Below, one piece after another: positions 1-9,796 of a DNA stretch of 64,000 nt (the first letter of the stretch is position 1; every line of letters starts with the position of its first letter). A program made the position numbers and the translations under genes. Source of the stretch: Methanobrevibacter millerae (GTDB lineage Archaea; Methanobacteriota; Methanobacteria; Methanobacteriales; Methanobacteriaceae); the NCBI RefSeq assembly GCF_001477655.1, contig NZ_CP011266.1, positions 1,100,001 to 1,164,000 on the forward strand, given 5' to 3'. The notes below the pieces were generated by a model, which did not search any database, was not told the DNA's origin, and saw nothing but the letters and a program-made list of their open reading frames with translations.

Positions 1-3000
1 GTGGAATTTATAAATATTACATTACCAAAAGATGCTACAGGTTATGTCTTGTTGACTGTTGACGGTGCTCATTACTATGCAGATGTCATTGATGGTGTAG
101 CTAAGTTTAATGTAACCGGTCTGCTTGTAGATGAGCATGACGTGAATGTTACTTATATGGGTGATAATAATTACAACATTTCATCAACTTCATTTAAAGT
201 AAACATATCCAAAATCACAACATTAATAGAGATAGCTGGTGAAAACATTATTGTTGGCCAGGGCATTACATTAATCATAAAAACGTCTGAAGATATTTCT
301 GACTTGGTAACTATTAATATTGGCAATAATAACTACACAACATTCATAAGTAAAGGTAAAGGTAATTTGACAGTTTATGATTTGAATGTTGGTAAGTATA
401 CAGCTACTGTTTATTATAATGGTGATGATACTTATAATAAAGCTGAAAATAAAACTTCATTTGAAGTAACCAATAAAAAAGCTTCAAATGTATCAATATC
501 TGTTAATAATATTGTTGTAGGTCAAGATGAAATCATTACCGTTAGGGTTACTGCCGGAGCTACAGGTAATGTAACTATTGTAATTAGAGGAAGGGGGTAT
601 GTTGAAACATTAAATAATGGTGTGGCAAGATTCACTATTTCTGATTTATCCGCAAGGGATTATGAAGTTACAGCTATTTACAATGGTGATGAAAATTATT
701 TGGCAAGTCAAAACACTGCTAAATTCACTGTAAGCAAATTAAATCTTGATGTTATTGTAACTGCTCAAAATATTACTGCAGGCAGCACTGAAAACATAGA
801 AATTAATTTATCCGAAAACGAAAATGGTATTGTTTTAGTCAATGTAGGTTCCAATGGATATTATGTGAATATTACGGATGGTAATGGAGTATTAATATTA
901 AATCACTTAAATGCAGGTGATTTTAATGTTTCTGCTGTATTTTTAGGTGATGACAAGTATAATTCCCAATCAAATGTAACTTCATTCACTGTTAAACCTG
1001 TTACTGATGAGGATATTAAAATCAATGTTGATGATGAAAATAAAACTATCATTATTGAAGTGCCAGGAAATCAAACAGGTAATGTGACTGTTATTATTGA
1101 TGGTAAAAACGTAACCGGAGAAGTTATTAATAATACTATTGTTGTTAACATTACTGATTTACTTCCGGGAAATCACACAATTGAAGTCATCTACGGTGAT
1201 AAAAACTACACTGTCTATGAGAATACAACTGATATTGTAATTCCAAAAGTCGATGATTATCCATTTGATGTGGATGTTGCTGTTGATGGCAATAATGTGG
1301 AATTTTCTGTAAATCTGCCAAAAGATACTAATGGTGTTGTTTTAGTTGATGTTGATGGTAAAGGTTACTACATGAATGTCACAAATGGTGCTGGTAAATT
1401 ACTATTAACTGACTTGAATAAGGGAACATATGATGTCGGTATTAAATATCCTGGTGATAATAAATATGCTGAAGTTAAAAAATCCACTTCATTCACTATT
1501 GAAAGCGGACGTGCCACTCCTATTGATATTAATGCAGAAGATATTAATGTTGGAGATAATTTAACAGTCAAGGTTATTGTTCCTGGTGATGCTAAAGGTA
1601 ATGCTGTTGTTGAAATTAATGGTAAAACTTATACTTCTCCAATCAACAACGGTATAGCTGAATTCAATATTCCAGGTTTGAATGAAGGTAATTATACAAT
1701 TAAAGCAACATTTGCCGGTGATGCTAAATATCCTGCTAATTCCACTTCAACTACGGTTCAAGTATCTAAAGTGAAAGATTATCCAATGAATGTCACTGTT
1801 GATGGAAAAGATATTACAATCAACCTTCCGGAAGATGCTGAAGGAAACGTTACCGTAATCGTTGATGGCAAGAATTATACAGCTAAAGCCGAAAATGGTA
1901 CTGCAACCATTAAAGTGGATGATTTAAAACCAGGAAAACATAACATAACAGTAAGTTACGGTGATGAGAAATATTCACCTAAAACAAACACTTCTATTAT
2001 AGATGTTGCAAATAAATTGTTCATTGATGCTCCTGCTGTTGTTAAATATTACTCAGGACCAGAAAGATTCTATGTATATCTCGAAGATATGAACGGTAAA
2101 AAGATTGCTAATGCCAACATAACAATTACTGTCAATGGTGTAAGTTATAGCAGAACCACTAATGAAAACGGTACTGCTTCTATTGCTATTAGTTTAAATA
2201 GTGGAGAATATCTAGTAACCGTTACATTCAAAGGTAATTCTGAATTTAATCAAACATCAGTATCATCCAGTATTACAGTTAATCCAACAATTTATGCCGA
2301 TGATGTATTCAAAGTATTTAGAAATGGAACTCACTACTATGCATTATTCACAGATGCTCAAGGTAATCCATTGTCAAATGCTGAAGTGTCATTCAATATT
2401 CATGGTGTATTCTACACTAGAACCACTAATGCTACTGGATGGGCAAAATTGAACATTAACCTTGAAAAAGGAACATATATATTGACTGCTATTAATCCGG
2501 TTACCAAGGAAATGAGAACCAATAACGTAACTGTAATATCATTAATTGTTGAAAATTATGATATAACCAAATACTTCCGTAATGGAACTCAATTTGTTGC
2601 TAGAATTGTTGCTGATAACGGATCATATGCTGGTGCTGGTGAAAAGGTAACATTCAATATTAATGGTGTTTTCTACACCCGTGTAACTGATGAAAATGGA
2701 TATGTTAGATTGAATATTAATATTGAACCTGGACAATATATCATTACTACATATTACAAAGACTGCCGTGAAAGCAATACTATTATTGTATTGCCTACGC
2801 TTATAGCGGATGACATGAAAATGAGTTATCATGATGGTTCTCAGTTTGTAGTTCATTTGTTGGATGGACAAGGTAAACCTTATCCAAATCAGCTCATTAA
2901 TTTCAACATCCATGGTATAATCTACAACAGATTAACTGATAGCAATGGTGATGCTAAATTAAGTATTAACTTACAAAGTGGTGAATATTTAATCACATCA

Positions 3001-3045
3001 ACTTATGGTGCAGCAAAACTTTCAAACAAAATTACTATAGTTTAG
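1..3045 (+). CDS. adhesin-like surface protein, 3' part (5' end outside window)
   Basis: The last 1014 codons of a giant secreted surface protein. The first codon, GTG, is an internal valine: VEFxxxLPKD recurs later in the protein (near residue 437), so the gene continues upstream. Residues 1 to about 670 are tandem Ig-like modules of roughly 85-95 residues, each ending in a Y-x-G-D-x-x-Y motif typical of bacterial Ig-like repeats. Residues 673-1014 are four related repeats with the core FNI(N/H)GVxYxRxT and LNINL, the same cassette found in the genes at 11.5 and 35.6 kb. There are many N-x-S/T sites and no C-terminal membrane segment. By analogy with adhesin-like proteins of Methanobrevibacter it probably sits on the pseudomurein wall and mediates attachment; this is inference. 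Confidence 0.85.
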   Translation: MEFINITLPKDATGYVLLTVDGAHYYADVIDGVAKFNVTGLLVDEHDVNVTYMGDNNYNISSTSFKVNISKITTLIEIAGENIIVGQGITLIIKTSEDISDLVTINIGNNNYTTFISKGKGNLTVYDLNVGKYTATVYYNGDDTYNKAENKTSFEVTNKKASNVSISVNNIVVGQDEIITVRVTAGATGNVTIVIRGRGYVETLNNGVARFTISDLSARDYEVTAIYNGDENYLASQNTAKFTVSKLNLDVIVTAQNITAGSTENIEINLSENENGIVLVNVGSNGYYVNITDGNGVLILNHLNAGDFNVSAVFLGDDKYNSQSNVTSFTVKPVTDEDIKINVDDENKTIIIEVPGNQTGNVTVIIDGKNVTGEVINNTIVVNITDLLPGNHTIEVIYGDKNYTVYENTTDIVIPKVDDYPFDVDVAVDGNNVEFSVNLPKDTNGVVLVDVDGKGYYMNVTNGAGKLLLTDLNKGTYDVGIKYPGDNKYAEVKKSTSFTIESGRATPIDINAEDINVGDNLTVKVIVPGDAKGNAVVEINGKTYTSPINNGIAEFNIPGLNEGNYTIKATFAGDAKYPANSTSTTVQVSKVKDYPMNVTVDGKDITINLPEDAEGNVTVIVDGKNYTAKAENGTATIKVDDLKPGKHNITVSYGDEKYSPKTNTSIIDVANKLFIDAPAVVKYYSGPERFYVYLEDMNGKKIANANITITVNGVSYSRTTNENGTASIAISLNSGEYLVTVTFKGNSEFNQTSVSSSITVNPTIYADDVFKVFRNGTHYYALFTDAQGNPLSNAEVSFNIHGVFYTRTTNATGWAKLNINLEKGTYILTAINPVTKEMRTNNVTVISLIVENYDITKYFRNGTQFVARIVADNGSYAGAGEKVTFNINGVFYTRVTDENGYVRLNINIEPGQYIITTYYKDCRESNTIIVLPTLIADDMKMSYHDGSQFVVHLLDGQGKPYPNQLINFNIHGIIYNRLTDSNGDAKLSINLQSGEYLITSTYGAAKLSNKITIV
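2017..3042 (+). repeat. C-terminal surface-protein cassette, copy 1
   Basis: Four protein repeats of about 80-90 residues that start with a K-Y-(Y/F)-R-N-G-like segment and contain FNINGVxYxR and LNINL. The second repeat carries NPVTKEM, matching NPVTGEM and NPSTSEM at the same place in the copies at about 11.72 and 39.69 kb, so the repeats keep their order between genes. It may be a wall-binding or sorting module. Confidence 0.7.
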
Positions 3046-3075
3046 GAGTATTGATTTTTTACTCCTACTTTTTCT
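3044..3075 (+). terminator. hairpin terminator containing the stop codon
   Basis: Arms 3044-3050 (AGGAGTA) and 3060-3066 (TACTCCT) form a 7-bp stem, followed by a T-rich tract. The stem begins inside the TAG stop codon of the surface protein. Confidence 0.6.
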
Positions 3076-3471
3076 TTATTTAAATCAAATATTTGATTAA
3101 TAATTTAACTATTTCTTTATTAAAAATATAATTTAATTAACTGTAAACTTAATATTCTAGTTATTATCATTAAAATATTATTTTATTATTTTGCCAATCT
3201 ACATCAAAGATTAACTTTTTAATAAAACTCAATAATTCGTGATTTCAGCATAATTTTAATTCAAAAATTCAATAATTTCTGAATTCTTATGATGATATGC
3301 CATTTTTTATGACTTGTTTTTTTAACATTGTCTAAAAAATTTAATCAAAAAAATTATAAAATTGAATAAATCTTAATAAATTATATGATTTTACAAACTT
3401 TTATATAAATAAAAAATCATATTTTAATTATACTAAAAATTTTAGTATTACTAATGTAAAAAAGTGATATC
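3076..3471 (+). promoter_or_regulatory. AT-rich intergenic region with promoter and candidate operator of the XRE-cupin gene
   Basis: I see no coding sequence in 3076-3400. A TATA-like element lies at 3401-3410. About 20-30 bp downstream, where transcription should begin, is a palindrome at 3430-3448 with 9-bp arms (ATACTAAAA / TTTTAGTAT) around one central A. This is the expected position and shape for a repressor site, and the next gene encodes an HTH regulator, so autoregulation is a reasonable inference. The ribosome binding site GTGAT lies just before ATG 3472. Confidence 0.5.
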
Positions 3472-4047
3472 ATGGAGAAAAATACAGAATTTGCTTCAAA
3501 AATTAAAAGTATTAGAGAAAGACAGAATATGAGCATAGAAGAGCTCTCAGAAAATAGTGGTGTTAAACTTGATGTTCTAAAAGCTATGGAATCTGGAGAA
3601 GTTATTCCTTCACTTACTCCATTAACTAAAATGGCCAGAGCATTAGGCGTTAGGCTCGGAACATTTTTGGATGATACACCACAAATCGGACCTGTAGTAA
3701 CAAGAGCAGGAAAACCAACAAGTGCATTATATTTTTCAGGAAGGGAAGACGTTACAAATGCAAGCAATTTAGAATTCCACTCATTGGGTGCAGGTAAGAT
3801 TGACAGGAACATTGATCCATTTTTAATTGATATTGAATATGAGGAAGGAGAAAAAGAGTTATCTTCCCACGAAGGAGAAGAATTTATTTATGTGCTGGAA
3901 GGAGAAATTGAAGTTATCTATGGAAAAGACACTTTCACAATGGGTGAAGGTGACAGCATATTTTATGATTCAGTTGTCCCACACCACTTACATGCAGCAG
4001 GCAAAAAAGAATCTAAAATATTAGCAGTACTTTACACACCATATTAA
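3472..4047 (+). CDS. XRE-family transcriptional regulator with C-terminal cupin domain
   Basis: 191 residues. Residues about 8-60 form an XRE/Cro-type helix-turn-helix (IRERQNMSIEELSENSGV...). Residues about 115-185 form a small cupin barrel (HEGEEFIYVLEGE, then GEGDSIFYDS and PHHLHA). This architecture is a common ligand-responsive regulator class: the HTH binds DNA and the cupin senses a small molecule. It lies upstream of a small ORF and an acyl-CoA synthetase on the same strand, so it probably controls that unit, and a palindrome sits at its own transcription start. The ligand is unknown. Start ATG 3472 is preceded by GTGAT. Confidence 0.85.
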   Translation: MEKNTEFASKIKSIRERQNMSIEELSENSGVKLDVLKAMESGEVIPSLTPLTKMARALGVRLGTFLDDTPQIGPVVTRAGKPTSALYFSGREDVTNASNLEFHSLGAGKIDRNIDPFLIDIEYEEGEKELSSHEGEEFIYVLEGEIEVIYGKDTFTMGEGDSIFYDSVVPHHLHAAGKKESKILAVLYTPY

Positions 4048-4069
4048 ATAAAAGGAGTTTTTGGTTAAA

Positions 4070-4228
4070 ATGTTTAAAATACAATTTGGCAACAATAATA
4101 ACGAAGGATTTGAAGGAAATGACAATTTTAGATATTTTAAACCAGATTTGGCATTGAAAGGATTGCGATTGCAAACAGAAGCAAAATTTGAAAATAGACT
4201 TTTTTACGAAAATACAAAAAATAATTAA
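4070..4228 (+). CDS. small ORF (52 aa) between regulator and acyl-CoA synthetase
   Basis: An ATG at 4070 opens a 52-codon frame ending at TAA 4228. AAAGGAG lies about a dozen bases upstream. It starts 22 bp after the regulator and ends 13 bp before the synthetase, so it would fall in the same transcript. The predicted peptide is polar, with an asparagine run (GNNNN) and several aromatic residues, and has no membrane segment. I do not recognise it. It could be a real small protein or a leader; the good ribosome binding site and tight spacing favour translation. Confidence 0.4.
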   Translation: MFKIQFGNNNNEGFEGNDNFRYFKPDLALKGLRLQTEAKFENRLFYENTKNN

Positions 4229-4241
4229 AAGGTGTGAAAAA

Positions 4242-5906
4242 ATGAGTGAATTATTTACAGAGCTTTCTCTTGGAAAGTTTTTCGAAACACAAGTAGAAAA
4301 ACAACCTGACCATGAATTTATTGTCTATCCTGATAGAAATTTAAGATTTACATATAAAGAATTTGATGAACGTGTTGATAACCTTGCTAAAGGACTATTG
4401 GCTTTAGGTATAAAAAAAGGAGACCATGTTGGTATTTGGGCTAAAAATGTCCCAGAATGGTTAACTTACATGTTTGCAACTGCTAAAATAGGTGCAACAA
4501 TTGTAACGGTAAATACAGCATACCAGTCTCATGAACTGGAATATGTATTAAAACAGTCAGACATGAAAGCAATAGCAATGACTGACGGATTTAGGGATAC
4601 AAGTTATTTTGACATTATTCATGAGCTTGTTCCTGAATTGAAAAATTGCGCTAGAGGCAGTCTAAACAGTGAAAAATTCCCATGTCTAAAATATGTTTTC
4701 CACGTAGGTCAGGAAAAGCACCGTGGAATGTATAATACCAATGAATTGATATTACTAGGTATGAACTACGATGATGATGAGTATCAGAAGGTAAAGGATG
4801 CCGTAACTCAAAATGACGTAATCAATATGCAGTATACAAGCGGTACAGAAGGTTTTCCTAAAGGAGTAATGCTTACAAGTAGAAACATAGTGAATGACGG
4901 ATTTTACATCGGGGAAAATATGAATTATACTGAAAAAGACAGATTGCTTCTACAAGTACCATTATTCCATTGCTTTGGGACTGTTTTAGGTGTTATGGCA
5001 GTCATTACTCACGGTTCCACTATGATTATGCTTGAGGAGTATGATCCTCTTCTTGCAATATCATCAATCCAAAAGGAAAAGTGTACTTCAATTTATGGTG
5101 TACCAACAATGTTTATAGGTATGATGAACCATCCTATGTTTGACATGTTTGACATGAGTTCCCTACGTACTGGAATTATGGCAGGTTCCACATGTCCTGT
5201 TGAAACCATGAAGGATGCAATCGAAAAAATGAATATGAAAGAGATTACAAGTGTATATGGTTTGACAGAAGCAGCTCCAGGTTTTACACAAACCAACGCA
5301 TCAGATTCATTTGAGAAAAAGATTAATACTGTAGGAAGAAAATTCCCAAATATCGAAGTTAAGATTGTGGATCCTGAAACCGGTGAAGAGTTAGGTCCCG
5401 GCGAAACTGGAGAAATCATGTGCAGAGGTTTCAATGTAATGAAAGGATATTACAATATGCCTGAAAAAACTGCAGAAACCATTGAACCCGACGGATGGCT
5501 TCACTCAGGAGATTTGGCTACAGTTGATGAAGAGGGATATTACTCCATTGTTGGTCGTATCAAGGATATGATTATCAGAGGTGGAGAAAATATTTATCCA
5601 AGAGAAATAGAGGAATTCCTATTTACTCATGACTGTGTTCAGGATGTTCAGGTCGCAGGTATTCCTGATGAGAAATACGGTGAAATCGTTGGTGCATTCA
5701 TCATAAAAGAAGAAGGATTTGATGATGTAACTGAAGCGGACATTCGTGATTTCTGTATTGGAAGCATTGCAAGATATAAAGTACCTAAATATGTCTTCTT
5801 TGTAGAAGAATTCCCATTAACCACAAGTGGTAAGATTCAAAAGTACAAATTAGGAGATTTAGGTTTAAAACTTCTTGACGGAAGAAAAGCAAAAGGGGAA
5901 TTATAA
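4242..5906 (+). CDS. AMP-dependent acyl-CoA synthetase (fatty-acid/carboxylate--CoA ligase)
   Basis: 554 residues from ATG 4242 (SD-like GGTG upstream). An upstream in-frame ATG at 4188 would overlap the preceding small ORF and lacks a good site, so it is less likely. ANL superfamily motifs are clear: [14 protein letters not shown] (P-loop), GLTEAAP, the SGDLA...GYY hinge region, and GKIQKYKL near the C terminus with the catalytic lysine. The enzyme activates a carboxylic acid to its acyl-AMP and then to acyl-CoA. The substrate cannot be read from sequence; branched- or medium-chain acids taken up by gut methanogens are candidates. It is probably co-transcribed with the XRE-cupin regulator. 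Confidence 0.85.
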   Translation: MSELFTELSLGKFFETQVEKQPDHEFIVYPDRNLRFTYKEFDERVDNLAKGLLALGIKKGDHVGIWAKNVPEWLTYMFATAKIGATIVTVNTAYQSHELEYVLKQSDMKAIAMTDGFRDTSYFDIIHELVPELKNCARGSLNSEKFPCLKYVFHVGQEKHRGMYNTNELILLGMNYDDDEYQKVKDAVTQNDVINMQYTSGTEGFPKGVMLTSRNIVNDGFYIGENMNYTEKDRLLLQVPLFHCFGTVLGVMAVITHGSTMIMLEEYDPLLAISSIQKEKCTSIYGVPTMFIGMMNHPMFDMFDMSSLRTGIMAGSTCPVETMKDAIEKMNMKEITSVYGLTEAAPGFTQTNASDSFEKKINTVGRKFPNIEVKIVDPETGEELGPGETGEIMCRGFNVMKGYYNMPEKTAETIEPDGWLHSGDLATVDEEGYYSIVGRIKDMIIRGGENIYPREIEEFLFTHDCVQDVQVAGIPDEKYGEIVGAFIIKEEGFDDVTEADIRDFCIGSIARYKVPKYVFFVEEFPLTTSGKIQKYKLGDLGLKLLDGRKAKGEL

Positions 5907-5922
5907 TTCCCTCATTTTTTTT
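5896..5922 (+). terminator. hairpin terminator across the stop codon
   Basis: Arms GGGAA (5896-5900) and TTCCC (5907-5911), followed by CTC and a run of T. The TAA stop codon (5904-5906) lies in the loop. The full palindrome covers 5896-5911. Confidence 0.55.
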
Positions 5923-5950
5923 AAAAAGTGATGGTTAATTCATGAATTGA

Positions 5951-6490
5951 TTAGTCATTGACTGCCTTCATGAATCTTTTTTTGATGACTTCGGGTGTTA
6001 GGTCGATTATAGGTGCTTCTGAATTACCTGGCTTGCAGTTGAATACTATAAAATGACATTCATCATCTTTTATCAATCTTTTTAAGCCAATTCCATAAAA
6101 ATCATGGCTTTTCAAACCTACACTATCAGCAATTTCTTCTAAATCAAGGTCTTTAGCATAGGTTTCCTGATTTCCTGTTGAGCCGTATGCGCCATTGTTT
6201 ATTACAATCCATGTCAGATTTCTTGGTTTGCATGCATTGACCGTAACAAGTGATCCCATATTCATGAGCAATGCACCGTCGCCGTCAATTACAACAACAT
6301 CTTTATCAGGTTTTGATAGTGCTAAGCCCAGTCCTATTGATGATGCAAGTCCCATTGATCCAATCATATAGAAGTTTTCAGCCCTGTCTTTGATGTCATA
6401 TAGTTCTCTTGATGGAAATCCTATATTGCAGATGATCAGTTCATCATTTATTGAATCCATTATCTTTAAAATAGCATCTCTTCTTTTCAT
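5951..6490 (-). CDS. comE: sulfopyruvate decarboxylase, beta subunit
   Basis: 179 residues. This is the thiamine-diphosphate-binding half of sulfopyruvate decarboxylase, which converts 3-sulfopyruvate to sulfoacetaldehyde in coenzyme M synthesis. The ThDP motif is visible as GDGALLMN followed about 25 residues later by NNGAYG. It lies 4 bp downstream of the alpha subunit gene, the usual comDE order, with GGTGAT just before its ATG. The family also includes phosphonopyruvate decarboxylases, but the split alpha/beta form in a methanogen points to ComE. Its presence suggests that this organism can make its own CoM if the rest of the pathway is present elsewhere. Confidence 0.88.
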   Translation of the reverse strand: MKRRDAILKIMDSINDELIICNIGFPSRELYDIKDRAENFYMIGSMGLASSIGLGLALSKPDKDVVVIDGDGALLMNMGSLVTVNACKPRNLTWIVINNGAYGSTGNQETYAKDLDLEEIADSVGLKSHDFYGIGLKRLIKDDECHFIVFNCKPGNSEAPIIDLTPEVIKKRFMKAVND

Positions 6491-6494
6491 GTTA

Positions 6495-6986
6495 TCACCA
6501 ATATTTAATTTCTAATAGTATTGAAACGGGCTTTCCTTCCTCTTCGGATAACTCCCATGAGTTTCTCATGTCTTCATATGCCCCTTCAGGGTTTCCTGGA
6601 GTAAAAAAGTTGAAATTCATAGCTTCCAAAATCAAAGGGGTTGATTGTCCCATCGGAACTTGGCCGCATATGTTTTCCCCTTCTGTTCCTCTGTGGCTTA
6701 TTATCATCAAAAGAGGAAATCCATATAGTTCAGTCAGTGATTTTAATGCATTTATTGAGTTTCCAAGTCCTGAATTCTGCATTAGTATAGCTGTTCTTTT
6801 TCCTCCCATATATGCTCCGGCACATAGTCCGATTCCCTCTTCCTCTCTTGTAACTGGTATGTGAATTATTTCATCATCTTCATCTATCATATTTAATAGT
6901 TTGGACAAGTTGACACAAGGAACGCTTACAATAAAGTCTATTCCGGCATCTTTTAATCCGTTGTAAATAGCTTCTGTACTATCCAT
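6495..6986 (-). CDS. comD: sulfopyruvate decarboxylase, alpha subunit
   Basis: 163 residues, the Pyr-domain half of sulfopyruvate decarboxylase. Typical segments are the early VSVPCVNL, the [17 protein letters not shown] stretch with the glutamate that activates ThDP, and [13 protein letters not shown]. It is first in the comDE operon and is transcribed divergently from cofH, sharing a 111-bp intergenic region with it. Confidence 0.88.
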   Translation of the reverse strand: MDSTEAIYNGLKDAGIDFIVSVPCVNLSKLLNMIDEDDEIIHIPVTREEEGIGLCAGAYMGGKRTAILMQNSGLGNSINALKSLTELYGFPLLMIISHRGTEGENICGQVPMGQSTPLILEAMNFNFFTPGNPEGAYEDMRNSWELSEEEGKPVSILLEIKYW

Positions 6987-7097
6987 ATAATCATCTTTTT
7001 ATTTCTTTAATTTTGTTCAGTACAAATCTGTACATTTTATTTCTTAATTAATGTTTAATGGTAAGATATATATTAAATTATTTACTTATTAATATTC
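6987..7097. promoter_or_regulatory. divergent promoter region comDE / cofH
   Basis: A 111-bp spacer between two cofactor-synthesis units. On the plus strand a TATA-like element at about 7065-7075 lies 25-28 bp before the cofH ATG, so the cofH mRNA may be leaderless. A short inverted repeat GTACA-aatc-TGTAC at 7020-7033 lies on the comD side and could be a regulator site. Confidence 0.4.
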
Positions 7098-8246
7098 ATG
7101 TTTGATAAACTACCAATTTCTTCAAAAACAGAAAAAATTTTAACTAAATCTTTGGATGAGCCAATTTCTGTTGAAGAAGGAAATCATTTGATGAATATTA
7201 AAGGGCCGGATTTATATCCGTTAATCGCAACTGCAGATTATTTGAGGAGCAAAATAGTTGGTGACGATGTTACGTTTATTAATAACTGTAATATTAACTT
7301 CACTAACATCTGTACGGTTAGATGCGGATTTTGTGCATTTGGTAAGGATGCTGATGACCCTGATGCATATATTTTAAACGATGAGCAGATTTTGGCTAAG
7401 GCTCAGGGCGCTGTTGAAAAGGGTGCTCATGAATTCTGTGTAATGGGAGGTGTACTTCCCGATGCTGACATTGAATATTATGAACATTTGCTTCATTTGC
7501 TTAAAGGAGAATATCCTGATGTCATGATTCATGGATTTTCACCTACTATGATTAGGGATGCTGCTGTTTTATCTGGTATGGATATGGCTGAAGCCTGTGA
7601 GAGATTAAAATCTGCGGGACTTGATACTTTGCCAGGTACTGCAGCAGAAATATTGACTGACAGATCACGTGAAATAATATGTCCTGAAAAGGTCAGCGTT
7701 AAGGAATGGATTGATACAGTCAGAACTGCCCATGAAGTCGGTATTCCAGGTTCCGCTACAATCATGTATGGGCATGTTGAAACATTGGAAGAGCGTGTAG
7801 AGCACATTGACGTTATTCGTCAATTGCAGGAAGAAACCCACGGATTTACGGAATTTATTCCAATGACTTTTATGCATGAGTACTCTCCGATATTTTTGGA
7901 AGGTCAAAGAAACCTTGGAGCAAGCGGTACAGAGGACTTGAAGTTATATGCAGTATCCAGATTAATGTTGAGGGATTTGATTCCTAACATTCAGGTATCA
8001 TGGGTAAAAATGGGTTTCAGATTTGCTCAAGTTGTTCTCACAGCAGGTGCTAATGATTTGGGAGGAACTTTGGGTGGAGATGAACTTTCTGAAGCATCAG
8101 GTGCTCCTGATGGAGTTGAAGCATCTATTGAAACTTTGGACAGTATGGTTAAAAATCTCGGAAGAAACCCTATTGAGAGAAACTCCAAGTATACAGAATT
8201 TTATCCGATTGAATATCAAACTAAATTAGAAATGCCTTCAAAATAA
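7098..8246 (+). CDS. cofH: F420 deazaflavin (FO) synthase subunit 2, radical SAM
   Basis: 382 residues. The radical-SAM cluster motif CTVRCGFC has C72, C76 and C79. The surrounding sequence (NINFTNIC, CVMGGVLPD, HGFSPTM, GLDTLPGTAAEI) is typical of CofH, which with CofG joins tyrosine and 5-amino-6-ribitylamino-uracil to make FO, the chromophore of F420. Length is normal for CofH. No cofG is in the window. It opposes comDE, another cofactor operon. MqnC/MqnE-type enzymes are related, but the C-terminal LGGTLGGDELSEASGA region and the context favour CofH. Confidence 0.9.
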   Translation: MFDKLPISSKTEKILTKSLDEPISVEEGNHLMNIKGPDLYPLIATADYLRSKIVGDDVTFINNCNINFTNICTVRCGFCAFGKDADDPDAYILNDEQILAKAQGAVEKGAHEFCVMGGVLPDADIEYYEHLLHLLKGEYPDVMIHGFSPTMIRDAAVLSGMDMAEACERLKSAGLDTLPGTAAEILTDRSREIICPEKVSVKEWIDTVRTAHEVGIPGSATIMYGHVETLEERVEHIDVIRQLQEETHGFTEFIPMTFMHEYSPIFLEGQRNLGASGTEDLKLYAVSRLMLRDLIPNIQVSWVKMGFRFAQVVLTAGANDLGGTLGGDELSEASGAPDGVEASIETLDSMVKNLGRNPIERNSKYTEFYPIEYQTKLEMPSK

Positions 8247-8309
8247 AGTAGTTTATCACTAAGATGTATTAATATACATAGTCAAAGATTTAATTTACAG
8301 TGACATAAC

Positions 8310-8873
8310 ATGAAATTTATCGTAATTGATGGACTTGATGGGTCTGGAAAGGATACACAAATTAATTTGCTGGCACAAACATTTAAAAAGCAGGGGAAAA
8401 ACGTAGTAGTTCGTTCACACCCCTGTGATGACAATAGATATGGCCGTAAATCCAAGGCTGCTTTATTAAAGACAGGTAAAATCAATCATTTGCTTGCTAC
8501 AGTTTATTTTGGTTTGGATGCAATTAGATCTGTGAGAAAATACTCTCATGATGGGAGCATTGATGTTTTAATTTTTTCAAGATACATTTTGGCAGTTATG
8601 TATCTTCCGGATGTGGTGAATGTAATTGTTTATAAGATTGTTTGCTTTGCACTTCCTACATCTGAATATATGTTTTTTTTAGATGTATCTCCTGAAGAAT
8701 CTTTAAGAAGGATTGGTTCACGTAATGAGGATACTGAAATGTTTGAAAATAAGGAATCACTTATTAAAGCCAGAAACAAATCCAGAAAGTTTACTTACAA
8801 CTGGAATGTTGTTGACGGCGATAGATCAGTTGAGGAGATAAGCAATGAAATCATTTCCAAATGTTTGGGTTGA
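8310..8873 (+). CDS. tmk: thymidylate kinase-like P-loop kinase
   Basis: 187 residues. Walker A is GLDGSGKDT near the N terminus and an IFSRY-type DR-like segment follows at about residue 90, with a short lid. It should phosphorylate dTMP (or a related nucleotide) to the diphosphate. The DR(Y/S) motif reads SRY, so the substrate could differ from classical Tmk. It lies 63 bp after cofH on the same strand. A putative archaeal thymidylate synthase is encoded at 41.4 kb. Confidence 0.75.
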   Translation: MKFIVIDGLDGSGKDTQINLLAQTFKKQGKNVVVRSHPCDDNRYGRKSKAALLKTGKINHLLATVYFGLDAIRSVRKYSHDGSIDVLIFSRYILAVMYLPDVVNVIVYKIVCFALPTSEYMFFLDVSPEESLRRIGSRNEDTEMFENKESLIKARNKSRKFTYNWNVVDGDRSVEEISNEIISKCLG

Positions 8874-8944
8874 AACTTGATATCATTATTTTTTTAATAC
8901 TTTAAACACAACTTATAAATAGAATAAAAATATAATATAATCCT

Positions 8945-9793
8945 ATGAGTGAAAAGTTGATTGAGCATTTTGAAAAAGAGAAAAACTATGATGAGGTAAT
9001 AAAAATAATTGATGAACTTATTTTGGAAGACCCTGAAAAAGCCTCATCTCTACTTTTTAGAAAAGCTGAAGCGTTAGTTGGGCTTGAAAAATACCAACAG
9101 GCCATTACCACATTAAAAGTATATGCAAAAGATTGTCCAAATAATGAAAAAATCAAATCCTATGTTCTCATTGCATCATGTTATATGAACCTTGACAATG
9201 ATGAAAAGGCAGAGGAGTATCTAGTTAAGATTTTGGAAATCGATCCGGAAAATGATATAATATTAAAGCAGCTATCTTACATGGCATATATCAATCAGGA
9301 TTTTGAAAGATGCTGCTATTTGATTAAGATACTGATTAAAATTGATAAGGCAGACATTGAAGACTATACAAATTTAATTTTCTGCTGTATTCAGCTTGAC
9401 ATGATAGATGATGCACTGAAATATGCTGAAAAGGTGATAGAGCTTGACCCGACAAACCTTGATGTTTTTGCAACATTGACTATAGTCTATGAAAATATGG
9501 ATGATGAGGAAAAGCTGAAGGAAGTCTGTCAGAGAATCATAAATTTAAAGGATGACGGAACACTTCAAATCATACTTTTGAAGGCGCAGGCATATTTGGA
9601 ACTTGGAAAAAAAGAAGAAGCATTCGAATTTGTCAATAAAGCTATTAAGTTAAATCCCTATGATCCCTTCCCGTATCTGATGAAAGGATTATTATACAAT
9701 AACCTGGGCATGTCTGATGAGGCTGAAGAGTGTTTCAATGAAGCATTCCGTCTTAATCCAGAAATATTGGAAAGTATTGAAAAATTAAGTTAA
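8945..9793 (+). CDS. tetratricopeptide-repeat protein
   Basis: 282 residues built almost entirely of TPR units of about 34 residues (recurrent A...LG/LDxxxxAxxxxxKALxLxPxxxxxL, for example LELGKKEEAFEFVNKAIKLN and NNLGMSDEAEECFNEAFRLN). There is no signal peptide or membrane segment, so it is probably a cytoplasmic scaffold. The partner is unknown. It is acidic, and a TATA-like element lies close to the ATG. Confidence 0.8.
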   Translation: MSEKLIEHFEKEKNYDEVIKIIDELILEDPEKASSLLFRKAEALVGLEKYQQAITTLKVYAKDCPNNEKIKSYVLIASCYMNLDNDEKAEEYLVKILEIDPENDIILKQLSYMAYINQDFERCCYLIKILIKIDKADIEDYTNLIFCCIQLDMIDDALKYAEKVIELDPTNLDVFATLTIVYENMDDEEKLKEVCQRIINLKDDGTLQIILLKAQAYLELGKKEEAFEFVNKAIKLNPYDPFPYLMKGLLYNNLGMSDEAEECFNEAFRLNPEILESIEKLS

Positions 9794-9796
9794 TTT

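Noticed and set aside
1-3. GTG at position 1 as the start codon of the first surface protein
   Set aside because: The valine lies inside a repeat unit (VEF...LPKD occurs again internally near residue 437) and no ribosome binding site can be seen, so this is a cut by the window edge.
1368-2913. Minus-strand open frames inside the surface-protein gene
   Set aside because: They lie opposite a long repetitive coding frame and have no start signals; they are shadows.
4188-4241. ATG 4188 as start of the acyl-CoA synthetase
   Set aside because: It would overlap the upstream small ORF and has no good ribosome binding site. The family N terminus and the SD-like site fit ATG 4242.
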